A stretch of DNA of 64,000 nt from Kalmanozyma brasiliensis GHG001. Its lineage: Eukaryota > Basidiomycota > Ustilaginomycetes > Ustilaginales. The position numbers and the translations under genes were made by a program. Every line of letters starts with the position of its first letter. The stretch's first letter is position 1. The notes under the pieces were generated by a model. That model was not told where the DNA came from, did no database searches, and saw nothing but the letters and a program-made list of their open reading frames with translations. The DNA lies in NCBI RefSeq assembly GCF_000497045.1, contig NW_015961954.1:1-64000 (forward strand), given 5' to 3'. Of this stretch, positions 48,584 through 58,023 are shown piece after piece.

Positions 48584-49783
48584 CTAGACAGCCACCATAT
48601 ACTGCTCGGTGAGCACAAAGGGAAACTGTTCCTCCTCCAACAGCTGCGCGTACTCTCCCGGTGCATTGTCCGCACTTGCCTCCTGTTGGCCCTTCTTCTT
48701 CTTTCCCTTCTTCCCGCTTTGATCGTAGCTCTCGAGGTATTCAAAGTGATTCTGAAGCGTCGTCATCAACGCCTTTGTGCGTTTGGGGTTGGGTCGAATT
48801 GTAACCGCGAAGTAGTCCGCGGGTAGACCGTAGCGCAACACGCTCTCCACGTAGGTCCTGACGACCTTCAAGTGGGCCAGAGCCTGGTAGGCTTCGCTAA
48901 AGTTGGTCCTGGCCAATCGCAGAAGTTCGGTCCAGAGCTCCTTCTCGCTGTCGCCCGCCTCATCCAGCTCCTGCCTCTGTCGGGCTACCAGGTCGTCGTC
49001 CCAGGCGAAATCCGTTCGGACCAAAAACTTGTTCTCCCTACACTTCTGGACGAACTCGTCCTTGACCTTCTTAAACACTGTGACGGTGAACAGGGCGTAT
49101 TCGTCGTCGGTGTCGATCTTGTGTGAACTGCGGGGGACGACCATCTGGGTCAGACGTTCGTATTTCGCCGACCAGTCCTTGGTGTTGTTCTTGTTGACCG
49201 CAACCAAAAGGGTTTCGAGGTATTCGGATTTGGGATCGACAAAGTCCTCCTTGTGGACGACGTCGGCGAGGCTGCGAGTGGACAGGTTGCCCTGCTTCTT
49301 GCGTTGGAGTTGTTGCAGTTGACTCTTGGCCGCGTTGTAGTTGCCGAGTTTTTGCTTCATGACGTTGTCGATGCTGGTGAGTTCCTTGCCGAGCATCTCG
49401 ACGGTTTCGCGAAGTGAGCGGTCCGCTCGGTACTTGCCCGTGTTCCACGCCCATCCGAGCATGTAGTCGTCCAGACTCTGCTCGTTGACCAGCACGTGCT
49501 GCGCTAGTGCGGACTCGTCGTTGTTGAGCAAGGCGCGGAGGGTGTCGATGATCTTGGCTACGATCTGGGTGTATTGCCCATCCAGACGCGGAAGGTCTTC
49601 CGAGAGAGAGATGAGCGATTCCAGCGTGCCCGTTTTGAGCGGTGGGAAGTTGAGCTGGCCAAAGTCGTTGGATGCGGAACCGCCGTCGGAGAGGAGCTTC
49701 TTGCCGAGCTCGGAGAACATGCGGTGCGGATCCGAGTCCTCCAATGGCACCGAGATGATCCAGTAGGCCAGATCGGACGGCAT
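48584..49783 (-). CDS. VMA5: V-type proton ATPase subunit C
   Basis: An intronless 399-residue protein matching Vma5 along its length: the start DLAYWIISVPLE, then LPRLDGQYTQIVAKIIDTLRALL, YMLGWAWNTGKYRADRSLRETVEML, LVAVNKNNTKDWSAKYERLTQMVVPRSS, FVQKCRENKFLVRTDF and HLKVVRTYVESVLRYGLPADYF, ending LEEEQFPFVLTEQYMVAV. Subunit C clamps the V1 sector to Vo and is released when the pump is switched off. A Lys/Gly-rich loop (GKKGKKKKGQQE) lies near the C-terminus as in other fungi. The first ATG of the frame is used. It diverges from the RBMX2 gene. Confidence 0.96.
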   Translation of the reverse strand: MPSDLAYWIISVPLEDSDPHRMFSELGKKLLSDGGSASNDFGQLNFPPLKTGTLESLISLSEDLPRLDGQYTQIVAKIIDTLRALLNNDESALAQHVLVNEQSLDDYMLGWAWNTGKYRADRSLRETVEMLGKELTSIDNVMKQKLGNYNAAKSQLQQLQRKKQGNLSTRSLADVVHKEDFVDPKSEYLETLLVAVNKNNTKDWSAKYERLTQMVVPRSSHKIDTDDEYALFTVTVFKKVKDEFVQKCRENKFLVRTDFAWDDDLVARQRQELDEAGDSEKELWTELLRLARTNFSEAYQALAHLKVVRTYVESVLRYGLPADYFAVTIRPNPKRTKALMTTLQNHFEYLESYDQSGKKGKKKKGQQEASADNAPGEYAQLLEEEQFPFVLTEQYMVAV

Positions 49784-50336
49784 GGTGGAGGCGGAGTGAA
49801 GTGACGATCAGAGAGTGTCTGTTGCGGTAAAGAGTGGTTGATGTGGCGATGGTTGGTGCTGGCGATGCGAAGATATTGCTGCTCTGGTTCCGTTGGTGTG
49901 ATGTTTGTGTACGGGTAGCAGGGAGGTGATTGCGACCAGGCTGGATGGCAGTGATTGATATCGAACGAGAGGGTGGGATTGGCAAGCGGTGACGAAATCT
50001 ACACACGCTGCCGCTGCCGCTGCTGCTGCGATACGACAAATTTCTGGGAACAGCTGGCCTGGCTCGACCGCGCACGCTGACGCTCCACAGGGGCTATCGC
50101 CTGCTGCATTGAAAAAAGTCGCTTTTCGAGTCCTCTTTTTTTGGCGTCGATTTCTGTGGGTGCATTTTCTCATTTCTTCTCAAATGGCTGTCACTTCGGC
50201 TCAATTGTTTCGACTGAGCTTTGCAGCAATCCCTTCTCACACCATCATCCCGGAACGATCCCAATCCGACGGTTCCTCATCGCAACGCTGAGCTGAACCC
50301 GCCACCAGCTCAGCGCGGTGTCCCCACGTCGCCAGC
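49784..50336. promoter_or_regulatory. Divergent intergenic region VMA5 / RBMX2 gene
   Basis: This 553-base region separates two opposite starts. It contains a short (CTG/CCG) triplet run around 50007-50030; no TATA box was identified. Confidence 0.45.
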
Positions 50337-51440
50337 ATGAACGTCGTCCGCGAAATCACCCGCATCAACCAAACCGAACTCGACATTGCCATCAACAACC
50401 CTTCCGCATCTTGGCACGAACAATACAAGGACTCGGCGTACATCTTCATCGGTGGTCTGCCGTACGACTTGACGGAGGGCGATGTCATTGCCATCTTTTC
50501 GCAGTACGGCGAGGTGGTGGATGTCAATTTGCCGCGGGCCAATCCGAACGCGGGAGAAAAGAACGACGACCGGCGAGACGGTGCTTCGACGTCCCAGCCG
50601 AAGCCCGTGGGGAAGGGCAAACATCGTGGATTCGGGTTTCTGATGTACGAGGATCAGAGATCGACCGTGCTCGCGGTGGATAACTTGAATGGAGCACAGG
50701 TGCTAGGACGGACGCTCAGGGTGGACCACGTGGCCAGCTACAAGCAGCCCAAGGTGACGGATGACGAAGGCAACAGAGTGGATGCGGAGAGCAAGAGTTT
50801 GAATGCTGCTCCGCCCCAGCTTGGTGTTGGCGCGGCAGGTGGGGCGGAGGAGCAAGACGAGCAGGACGACTTGGAGGATCCAATGGCGGCGTACTTCCAG
50901 CGAATGCGACGGGAAGGGAAGGGAGCCGACGCTGATTCGCAGGACAGAGAGGAGAAGCGACGCAGGAAGGAGGAGAGGGCGAGGATCCGAGCAGAACGGG
51001 AAGAGAGGCGGGCGCATACTAGCGGTTCAGGCTCGACTTCAAGACGGCCTGTTCCTTCTCCGGGTCGTGATCGACACCGAAGCCATCACCGTGGAAACGA
51101 GAGGGAAGACAATCGAGACCACAAATGGCATCGGTTGCATCGCGATCGTGGGGACGACAGCGAAGAGGAGGGCGTCAACCGCTACGAGCAGATGAAGAAG
51201 CGCAGCATCCTCGACACGAATGGATCGGACCGAATTACTGCAGAGCGTCAAACTTCCTCGCGGCGGCAGTCACGCTCAAGGACACGCTCTCGCACACCGC
51301 CAACGTCATCCTCTTCTCGTCGGAGAGACACCGAAAGAAGAGACGAGAGGAAACACGGCGAAGACCGACATCAAGATCGAGCGGCCTCTTCGTCGCACCA
51401 TCACAGCAGTCGCAGGCGGTCTCGTTCGCCGCGTCGCTGA
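50337..51440 (+). CDS. RRM splicing factor RBMX2/Snu17 (RES complex)
   Basis: An intronless 367-residue protein. The opening MNVVREITRINQTELDIAINNPSASWHEQYKDSAYIFIGGLPYDLTEGDVIAIFSQYGEV is the family signature; the RNP motifs are YIFIGG and HRGFGFLMY. RBMX2/Ist3 forms the RES complex with Bud13 and Pml1, which helps activation of the spliceosome and nuclear pre-mRNA retention. The loop between the second and third strands is stretched to about 30 residues (ANPNAGEKNDDRRDGAS...) where 10-12 is usual. The C-terminal half is basic and SR-like with RSRSPRR at the end, as in metazoan RBMX2 rather than the short yeast protein. The start is the first ATG. Confidence 0.93.
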   Translation: MNVVREITRINQTELDIAINNPSASWHEQYKDSAYIFIGGLPYDLTEGDVIAIFSQYGEVVDVNLPRANPNAGEKNDDRRDGASTSQPKPVGKGKHRGFGFLMYEDQRSTVLAVDNLNGAQVLGRTLRVDHVASYKQPKVTDDEGNRVDAESKSLNAAPPQLGVGAAGGAEEQDEQDDLEDPMAAYFQRMRREGKGADADSQDREEKRRRKEERARIRAEREERRAHTSGSGSTSRRPVPSPGRDRHRSHHRGNEREDNRDHKWHRLHRDRGDDSEEEGVNRYEQMKKRSILDTNGSDRITAERQTSSRRQSRSRTRSRTPPTSSSSRRRDTERRDERKHGEDRHQDRAASSSHHHSSRRRSRSPRR

Positions 51441-51724
51441 AGCAGCCATGCAATACACCTTTCAGCTCCTCGAAGCTCTTCTGGCTCTCTCTTTTGTGTG
51501 TGTGTTCTTTGAAAAGCGTATAAGAAAGACAGGATAAGTCGGTGCCTACTGGATCGGGTGAAGAGAGTGAGCGGATCGGGTGTATGCCTCCACAAAAATT
51601 TGGAGAGCCTTTCGCCGTCGTCCGTGCGCGGTGCAACACCGAATCTTCTCAACTGTATCCCTTGTCCTCCTACCTCTCAGACCTTGTGAACACTTGCACA
51701 TTCCACGAAACTACTGCAGCAACA

Positions 51725-52549
51725 ATGTCGGACAAGCCCGTAGTCCTGCTCACCGGAGCATCGCGCGGTCTGGGACTGGCGATTCTCAAACTCCTGCTGA
51801 GTGGCTCGACCTCTGCCAGTGCCGCTTTCCCCGCCTCGCGCGTCGTGACCATCTCGCGCAGTCTGCCGGAGGAGCTCTCTTCTCTCCAAGCTCAACACTC
51901 ATCGGACCTGGTTTGCGTTCAGGGCGACGTGACATCGAGCGATGTCAACGCAGATGCGGTCTCGAAGGCCGTGTCGAAGTTCGGACGGTTGGACAGCGTA
52001 GTGCTCAATGCCGGGGTGGTGTCAACCCAACGACTGGCAGATCTCTCCCCCAAGGACTTTGCCGACATGCTCAACGTCAACACTGTCTCCCTCATCACCA
52101 CGCTCACTGCGTCCCTCCCGGAGTTGAGGAAGAGCAAGCTGGGCACCGTTGTGTTCGTCTCCTCGGGCGCTGCAACGGGCAACATTGCCGGTTGGACCGC
52201 GTACAACGCCTCCAAAGCGGCGATGAACGCTATCGCTCGAACGCTCGCTAATGAAGAAGAGGGCATAGCGGCCTTTGCGGTTCGACCCGGCGTGGTGGAT
52301 ACGGATATGCAAACTCTGCTGCGCGGGGCAGGGAAAGATGCAATGAAGCCACAGGAGGTAGAGAGGTTCGTGACGCTGCACAAGGAGGGAAAGTTGCTCA
52401 GGCCCGAACAGCCCGCGTTCAGTATCGCTGCGTTGGCAACCAAGGGGACGAGGGACGAACCCAAGGGGAAGGATGGCAAAGGGTTGGGTGGCCAGGGTGC
52501 CTTTGTTACCTGGAACGAGGACGTGCTGGAGGGGTACAAGAACGAGTAG
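51725..52549 (+). CDS. Short-chain dehydrogenase/reductase
   Basis: A 274-residue intronless SDR. The cofactor turn GASRGLGLA, then NAGVVS, the catalytic Ser in VFVSSGAA and YNASKAAMN show an active enzyme. The shape is that of the sepiapterin-reductase-like/BLI-4 group of fungal SDRs (for example yeast YIR035C/IRC24), which reduce dicarbonyls with NADPH; the real substrate is unknown. A Gly/Lys loop (EPKGKDGKGLGGQG) near the end is typical of this group. The ATG at 51725 is the first that fits; the 61 codons before it start with a non-ATG codon. Confidence 0.92.
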   Translation: MSDKPVVLLTGASRGLGLAILKLLLSGSTSASAAFPASRVVTISRSLPEELSSLQAQHSSDLVCVQGDVTSSDVNADAVSKAVSKFGRLDSVVLNAGVVSTQRLADLSPKDFADMLNVNTVSLITTLTASLPELRKSKLGTVVFVSSGAATGNIAGWTAYNASKAAMNAIARTLANEEEGIAAFAVRPGVVDTDMQTLLRGAGKDAMKPQEVERFVTLHKEGKLLRPEQPAFSIAALATKGTRDEPKGKDGKGLGGQGAFVTWNEDVLEGYKNE

Positions 52550-53306
52550 CGGGTGTATGGCCTTGAAATGCAATACGTCGACATTACGCTGGTAGACCCA
52601 TGAGACGCTCGACGTGTGTATGTGACGATCCACCATGGCATGATTCATCCGTCCACTCACCACGCCAAAAAGCGCTCGCATCGCCTGCCGAGGGTCACGC
52701 CATCAAGCTGGCCAAATTCGCAACCCTTTCCGTTCCGTTTTCCAACGTGCAGTTTTGGACGTGCTTTCGCTTCGGTCTGCATCATCTTCGCTTGGGCTCC
52801 CACGACCGCACTAACGCTGAAAAGAGCGGACTAGTGAGGTCGTTGGTTGTCTTGGCATCGTCCTTCTCTCGATAAGTGACCCGCTGAAGCCGCGGTTGAT
52901 GCGGCATTTAACGGTGTCCGGCGTGCAAGACGTGATGTTGCGGCGGCAATGCATCATCCGTGATTGCAGCTCCGTCGGGTGGCAGACGGCAAGGGCAAAT
53001 CGAAGTGCTGCAGATCTTGGCCTCCTTCTCGCACCCCTCAGCGGTTTCCAGCAAAAGTTCATAGACCGCAGTAGCCGTGTCGATTCCAGCCAAAGCTCTT
53101 CGGCGGTGGCGCGCAAGGATATGGTTCTTCTCGGAATCACATCATCTGCCCTTGCTACTTACACGCCGGCGTTTGCACTCACGGATGCAGCATTCAAGTG
53201 ATGGTGTCACAACCGCTAGCGAGAACAAGGTCCGTCGCTGCAAGCTGCCATCGAACTTGTGCGCCTGCTTTCGACCTGGATCGACGCAGTGAGAGCGATA
53301 GTTTCG
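52550..53306. other. Intergenic upstream of oxalate decarboxylase
   Basis: Holds the SDR 3' flank and the upstream region of the decarboxylase gene. Small overlapping open frames exist without support. Confidence 0.45.
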
Positions 53307-53312
53307 TATAAG
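53307..53312 (+). promoter_or_regulatory. Putative TATA box of oxalate decarboxylase gene
   Basis: TATAAG lies 95 bases upstream of the ATG at 53407. A start of transcription about 30 bases downstream would leave out the in-frame ATG at 53326 and so supports 53407 as the start codon. Confidence 0.5.
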
Positions 53313-53406
53313 TACATCGCTTGCCATGGTTGAGATTTGCCCTCGCCCATCGTTCATAGCCTTCTGCATACGTGAAGCGTTCCCTGGCCGCGAACTCGCA
53401 GAAACA

Positions 53407-54939
53407 ATGAAGTTGACCCTACCCTTCCTCTCCCTGGCGCTCTTCTTCGCGGTGCTGGATAGCGCCCACTCGAGGGTGCTGCCCGTCGAGTCGGCGCCCT
53501 ACGCACGCAACTCTGGCGGCATCCCCGCCCTCGTCCCGCGCTCTCCCCCCTCGGCACCCGACAGCGTCCTCCACAGGCGAGTGACGCGACACATCCGCCC
53601 TGAGTACCCCTCCGTCTCGCGCCGTCAAACCGTCGACAACGGCGGCATCAACACCACCACCAACCCGCAACCCATCCGAGGTAGCAAAGGAGCTCCCTTC
53701 CTGCACGACTCCAACACGCCCATCGATCGTCAGAACCCGGACAGCATCTCTCCGCCCCCCACCGACGCGGGCAACGTACCCAACCTCAAGTGGTCCTTTT
53801 CGCTCTCGCACAGCCGGCTGCTCAACGGGGGCTGGGTGCGCGAGCAGACGGTGACCGACCTGCCCTCGTCGCCCGGCGTCGCGGCGGCCGAACAACGGCT
53901 CAGCCCCTACGCGTATCGCGAGCTGCACTGGCACCGCGTCGCCGAATGGGGTCTCGTGCTCAACGGCACCGTTCGCATCACGGCCAACGACGAGGAGGAT
54001 CGCAACTACGTCGGTGATGCGGGCGTGGGCGATCTGTGGTCGTTCCCGGCGGGCATACCGCATACCCTCCAAGCGGGCCCCGAAGGCGCCGAGTATCTGC
54101 TGGTGTTTGACGACGGCAACTTTGATGCGGCGGGGACGACGTTTATGCTGGACGACTGGATCGCGCATACGCCGCGCGAGGTGCTGGCCGAAAACTTTGG
54201 CTGGAACGCCAGCGTGTTTGGCTCCATCCCTTCTCCAGACCCGTACCTGGTCCCCGCTGGACAGAACGAATCGTGGCTCTCGTTGGAGGAAGCGCGCCAG
54301 GCAGTCTCTACCAATCCGGGAGGAGAGGCTACTCCATACGTCTACGCGCTCAGTCAGCAGAATCGCACCCAAGCCCCCGGCGGCGGTGGCTGGGTCAAGG
54401 TGACCGACTACCGCCAGTTCCCCTCTTCCCCGACGCTCGCCAGCGCCTACGTGCACGTCGAAAAGGGTGGACTGAGGGAGCTGCACTGGCACAAGAACGC
54501 CGAGTGGGGATACATCGTCAAGGGCAAAGCACGAGCGACGGCTTTCGCCGGTGGAGCCACGGCGAGGACGTTCGACCTCCAAGCAGGCGATAGTTGGGTC
54601 TTTCCCACCAAGTAAGTTCCTGGCCCTTCCCCCAACCCTTCATTTCTCTTTTCCTTTCTTCATCTGACCGAATGGCGCGCGACTGACACCCACACCCGCT
54701 TCTTGTCTCTGCGCATCGATAGCTACGGCCACTACCTGCAGAACGTCGGCGAGGAACCGTTGGAGTTCATCGAGATCTTCCGCGGCGCCAATTTCGGCGA
54801 CCGGGTGCGCTTCGACGACTTTTCGCTCACCCAGTGGCTCGCGCTGCTGCCGCCGAGCGTGGCGGCCAAGCAGTTGAACGTCACCGAGGCGCTCGTGCGC
54901 CAGCTCAAACGGGCGAAACAGGTCATCGTCGCTGGGTGA
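53407..54939 (+). CDS. Secreted bicupin oxalate decarboxylase
   Basis: Two exons: 53407-54611 and 54723-54939, with a 111-nt intron (GTAAGT...TAG), giving 473 residues. The start at 53407 opens a signal peptide (LTLPFLSLALFFAVLDSAHS); an in-frame ATG 27 codons earlier would hide it. A basic, Arg-rich pro-region follows. Both cupins keep the metal ligands: RELHWHRVAEW (His174, His176) with PAGIPH, and RELHWHKNAEWGY (His360, His362) with the junction-spanning PTNYGHYLQN. Such enzymes bind manganese and split oxalate to formate and CO2, a way to control acidity and self-made or host oxalate. N-glycosylation sequons are frequent, in line with secretion. It converges on the glutathione transferase. 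Confidence 0.94.
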
Positions 54940-55122
54940 AGGGCAAAAGCAGTCGACTCGACCGGACAGTGTTTGGCATCAGCTTTTGCGACCCACGCAC
55001 TCGGACTGGTTCCCAATCGGAAAGGCTCCATGCGCCCGGCGCGGCCAGCATCGCGACATGGGACGCATCCGTGCGCTTCTGGGGACATTCAAATCCTGTT
55101 TTGTTGTTCAATTGCATGGTGA

Positions 55123-55978
55123 CTACGACTGCTGCGCCAGCTTTCGCTTGACCGGCTCGAGATAGCCCTGTTCATCCCAGACCTTTTGCCACGCCTCTGT
55201 TTGCTCGACTGCGTCCCACCATCGCTTGAGTCTGCCGAACCCCTCTCCGCCCGCGTGCACCTCGTCGTAGACCTTGTTGCCCTCTCTCTCGGGAAGCAGA
55301 CCGTGCTTGCTGATGCTCAAGATCCTCCCTACAAAGGGGACGATGTTGAGATCGGCGTATCCGAACCTCTCCTCACCCAGCACAAAATCTCCTTTGCCTT
55401 GATCAAAGCTCTCCAACAGGTCATTGAACGACCTCAACCCCTCCCTCAGCTTGCCCACCGCAGCTTCATCGCGCAAAATGGCCGCCGCGTAGTAGTGCGG
55501 CTGCACGAGCTGCGCGTATCGCTCCACCACATAGCGCGAGGTCGCCTTGTGGGCAGGCGAGGTCGAGGTGAAGATGGACGAGGTGAGGTCGTGAATGTAT
55601 TCCACGATCACGAGTGATTCTGGCAGTTTGAATTGGTGGTCGTTCTCCTCGCTGACGAGGACCGGCACTGTTGCATCGTTTCAAGAGGAGTGAGCGCAGC
55701 GATTTGGTACCGATGTCAAAGGAACGCATCGATTCGGGATTAAAGGGCGAGGTCAGCGAGTCGGTCCAAAAAGAAAGAGGGTCTGAGGGGCAAAACGCAC
55801 CTTTGGAAGCAGCATTGATCCGCTCGGCGTACCACTCGGGCTTGTTGAGCAGGTCCACCGCAAACGTCTCGTAATCGATGCCGGCGACTGCCAGCGCAAG
55901 CTCGGCGCGCGCGGCGTAAGGGCACACTTTGGCCGTGTACAGCGTCAGCTTGGCGTTCGTTCCGTTGGTGGATGGCAT
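55123..55978 (-). CDS. Glutathione S-transferase (omega-like)
   Basis: Two exons in transcript order: 55978-55801 and 55667-55123, with a 133-nt intron (GTGCGT...CAG), giving 240 residues. The thioredoxin-like half starts LTLYTAKVCPYAARAELALAVAGIDYETFAVDLLNKPEWY, with Cys in VCPYA where omega-class enzymes have their nucleophile, and goes on after the junction with KVPVLVSEE and LPESLVIVEYIHD. The helical half contains GEERFGYADLNIVPFVGR. Omega GSTs reduce thiols and dehydroascorbate rather than conjugating; substrate is not predictable. The ATG at 55978 is the first in the frame. Confidence 0.92.
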
Positions 55979-56565
55979 GCTGGCAATTGGGTCTGCTTGA
56001 CAAAGGCTTGCGTTGCTCTGATTGAAGAATGAGTTTGGCGAAGGGCCGGATTCATCGCGCGAGATGGAGAAGGAGGAGTCCAGGTGATGAAGCGGAGAAG
56101 AGGAAGACGGGTCGGATCGGTGGGCTCTTATGTGCACAGCTGGACCCTTTCAACGAGGTTCGCCGGGGTTAAGGGCTCCGATGGCGCGTGCGCTCAAGCT
56201 GTCAAGAATGGCGAAAACAGAGAACCTCACGTCATCTGCTCCGCGGAATCACGCAACTCCCTGCTCCCTGTCTCCCTCTCTTGCTCTCAACTCATACTCT
56301 CGAGCCTTGTTCTACACCTTGTGCGACTCCATCTGATTCGAAAGTACCAAGATGCCTGCTTCAAGATAGCCGGAGAATACAGAGGTTGCACGTTTCGATC
56401 ATTTCGATGATGAAATCAATGAATTGGCATACATGATGAAGATAAGAAAGGAAAGGGAAGGCGGGAATCAACGGGTGATGGATGGGATGACGATGTGGGT
56501 GGTCCATGGGGTGAAGCAAGAACCGCGTTTTGGCATTGCAAGCCCTTGCACTGGCTTCCTCACGC
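55979..56565. other. Intergenic, GST promoter and fasciclin 3' flank
   Basis: The 587-base gap shows no further gene or element. Confidence 0.45.
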
Positions 56566-57895
56566 TTAGGCAAGGAGCCACATGCCCGAACCAAGGAGGG
56601 CAGCAACGGCAGCAGCACCCGAGCTGATCTTGAGAGCGTTGGCGCCGTTTCCAGCGCCACCCGAGCCCGAACCGGAGCCGCTACCAGATCCAGAACCAGA
56701 ACCAGAGCCGACACCAGGAGCAGCGGTCTGGGTAGCAGCGGCAGCCGTGGCCGAGCTGAAAGCCGAAGCGGCCGCCTGGGTGTTCTGGGTGGTGTTGAGC
56801 AGGACACGGTCGATGACGTGGACGACACCGTTCTTGGCGACGTAGTCGCTCTGGACGATCCTAGCAGTGACGTTGCCCGAAGTGACGAAAGCACCGGTGG
56901 AGTTGGCGACAAAGGTCAGCTGGTTTCCGGCGGCCGAGATGGCATTGGGCGTGTTGGCGAGGCTGGTCGAGTAGACGACGGTGCCGTTGAGCACGTGGTT
57001 GAGCAGCACAGCGGTGCGCTGCTCCTCGGTGGCGCTCTGGACAGTCGAGGCGACCTGCTGGATCGCCTCGTTGGAGGGAGCAAAGACGGTGACGATCGAG
57101 TCGTCAAGCGCCTCGACCAGGTTGGCGCCTTGGAGAAGCTCGGCGAGCTGCGAGGCACCGAGCTGGGTGGCAATCTCGCTGGTCTCTCCGGGGACGGTGA
57201 GCACCTGGGTGATGGGCTGGACGCGGATGTTCTCGTACTGCGGGCCGTCCTGGGTCAGAGCGAACGAGACGTTACCAGAGGCCAGCTGGACGTAGGCAGT
57301 GTTGTTTCCAGCCTGCTTGGAGAGCACGACGACCTGGCTGCGGTTGCCGGGCAGCTCGACGTACTCGGACGAGTTGAGGGCCGATGCAGCGATGGTCTTG
57401 TTGTTGGTTCCGAGCTGGTTGTTGGAGATGGACCCGTTGAGGACTGTTGGTGAGAAAGAATGAGAGCAGAAAGATGAAAGTCAGCAAGCCTGTCTCTGGA
57501 GGATGCTGTCAGACACATTTGTCGCAAGAGCAGCCCGGGCTTCGCTTCAAAGCAGAAGGCGCTGCTATATCAAGCGCCGCACCCGCTCGAAAGTCGCTCC
57601 TTGCCGTTGCTGTATACTCACCATGGTAGGCAATGGTAGCAACGAGCGTGTCGCTGTCAACATCGCCAAGAGCCTGAATAGCCTGGTTGGAAGGAGCAAG
57701 AACGGTCTTGTTGCCGCCCTGGAGAGCACCGAGGAGCTGCTGCGAGTTATTGCCAACGGCATCAGCGAGCGCCGAGAGGTTGTTGGCTCGGAGAGCGCTA
57801 AGAAGGCCCTCAGCGAAGGCAGTAGCGTTGGTCTGCTGGGCAAAGGCACCAGCGGTGGCCGAGAGGGCGAGGGTGAGAGCAGCAAGGAACTTCAT
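56566..57895 (-). CDS. GPI-type cell surface protein with two fasciclin domains
   Basis: Two exons in transcript order: 57895-57622 and 57443-56566, with a 178-nt intron (GTGAGT...CAG), giving 383 residues. A signal peptide (KFLAALTLALSATAGAFAQ) is followed by two FAS1 domains: the first from AFAEGLLSAL, with TVLAPSNQAI and YHVLNGSI across the splice junction, the second from SQLAELLQGANLVEAL, with VTVFAPSNEAIQQV, NHVLNG and NGVVHVIDRVLL. After an Ala/Ser-rich linker and nine Ser-Gly pairs comes a hydrophobic end (GAAAVAALLGSGMWLLA) that fits GPI attachment. Many N-glycosylation sequons are present. Fungal FAS1 proteins act in adhesion and wall organisation. A TATAAAG box lies about 123 bases upstream. 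Confidence 0.94.
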
Positions 57896-58017
57896 TCTGG
57901 TGAGAAGAGCGAGTAAGGGTCAGGATGGGGGATGACGAGGAGGGCGGCTGCGGGTGTCGACGTGTATGAGGAGACGAGAGGGCGACGATGTCACGTTGCC
58001 AGCCCGAGGCAGGATGC

Positions 58018-58023
58018 TTTATA
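58018..58023 (-). promoter_or_regulatory. Putative TATA box of fasciclin gene
   Basis: The minus strand reads TATAAAGC here, 123-128 bases before the fasciclin ATG, a good consensus match that suggests regulated or strong expression. Confidence 0.55.

Noticed and set aside
53326..53406. Upstream in-frame ATG for the oxalate decarboxylase
   Set aside because: It would bury the signal peptide behind 27 extra residues and lies only 14 bases downstream of the TATA box, so it is probably not in the mRNA.
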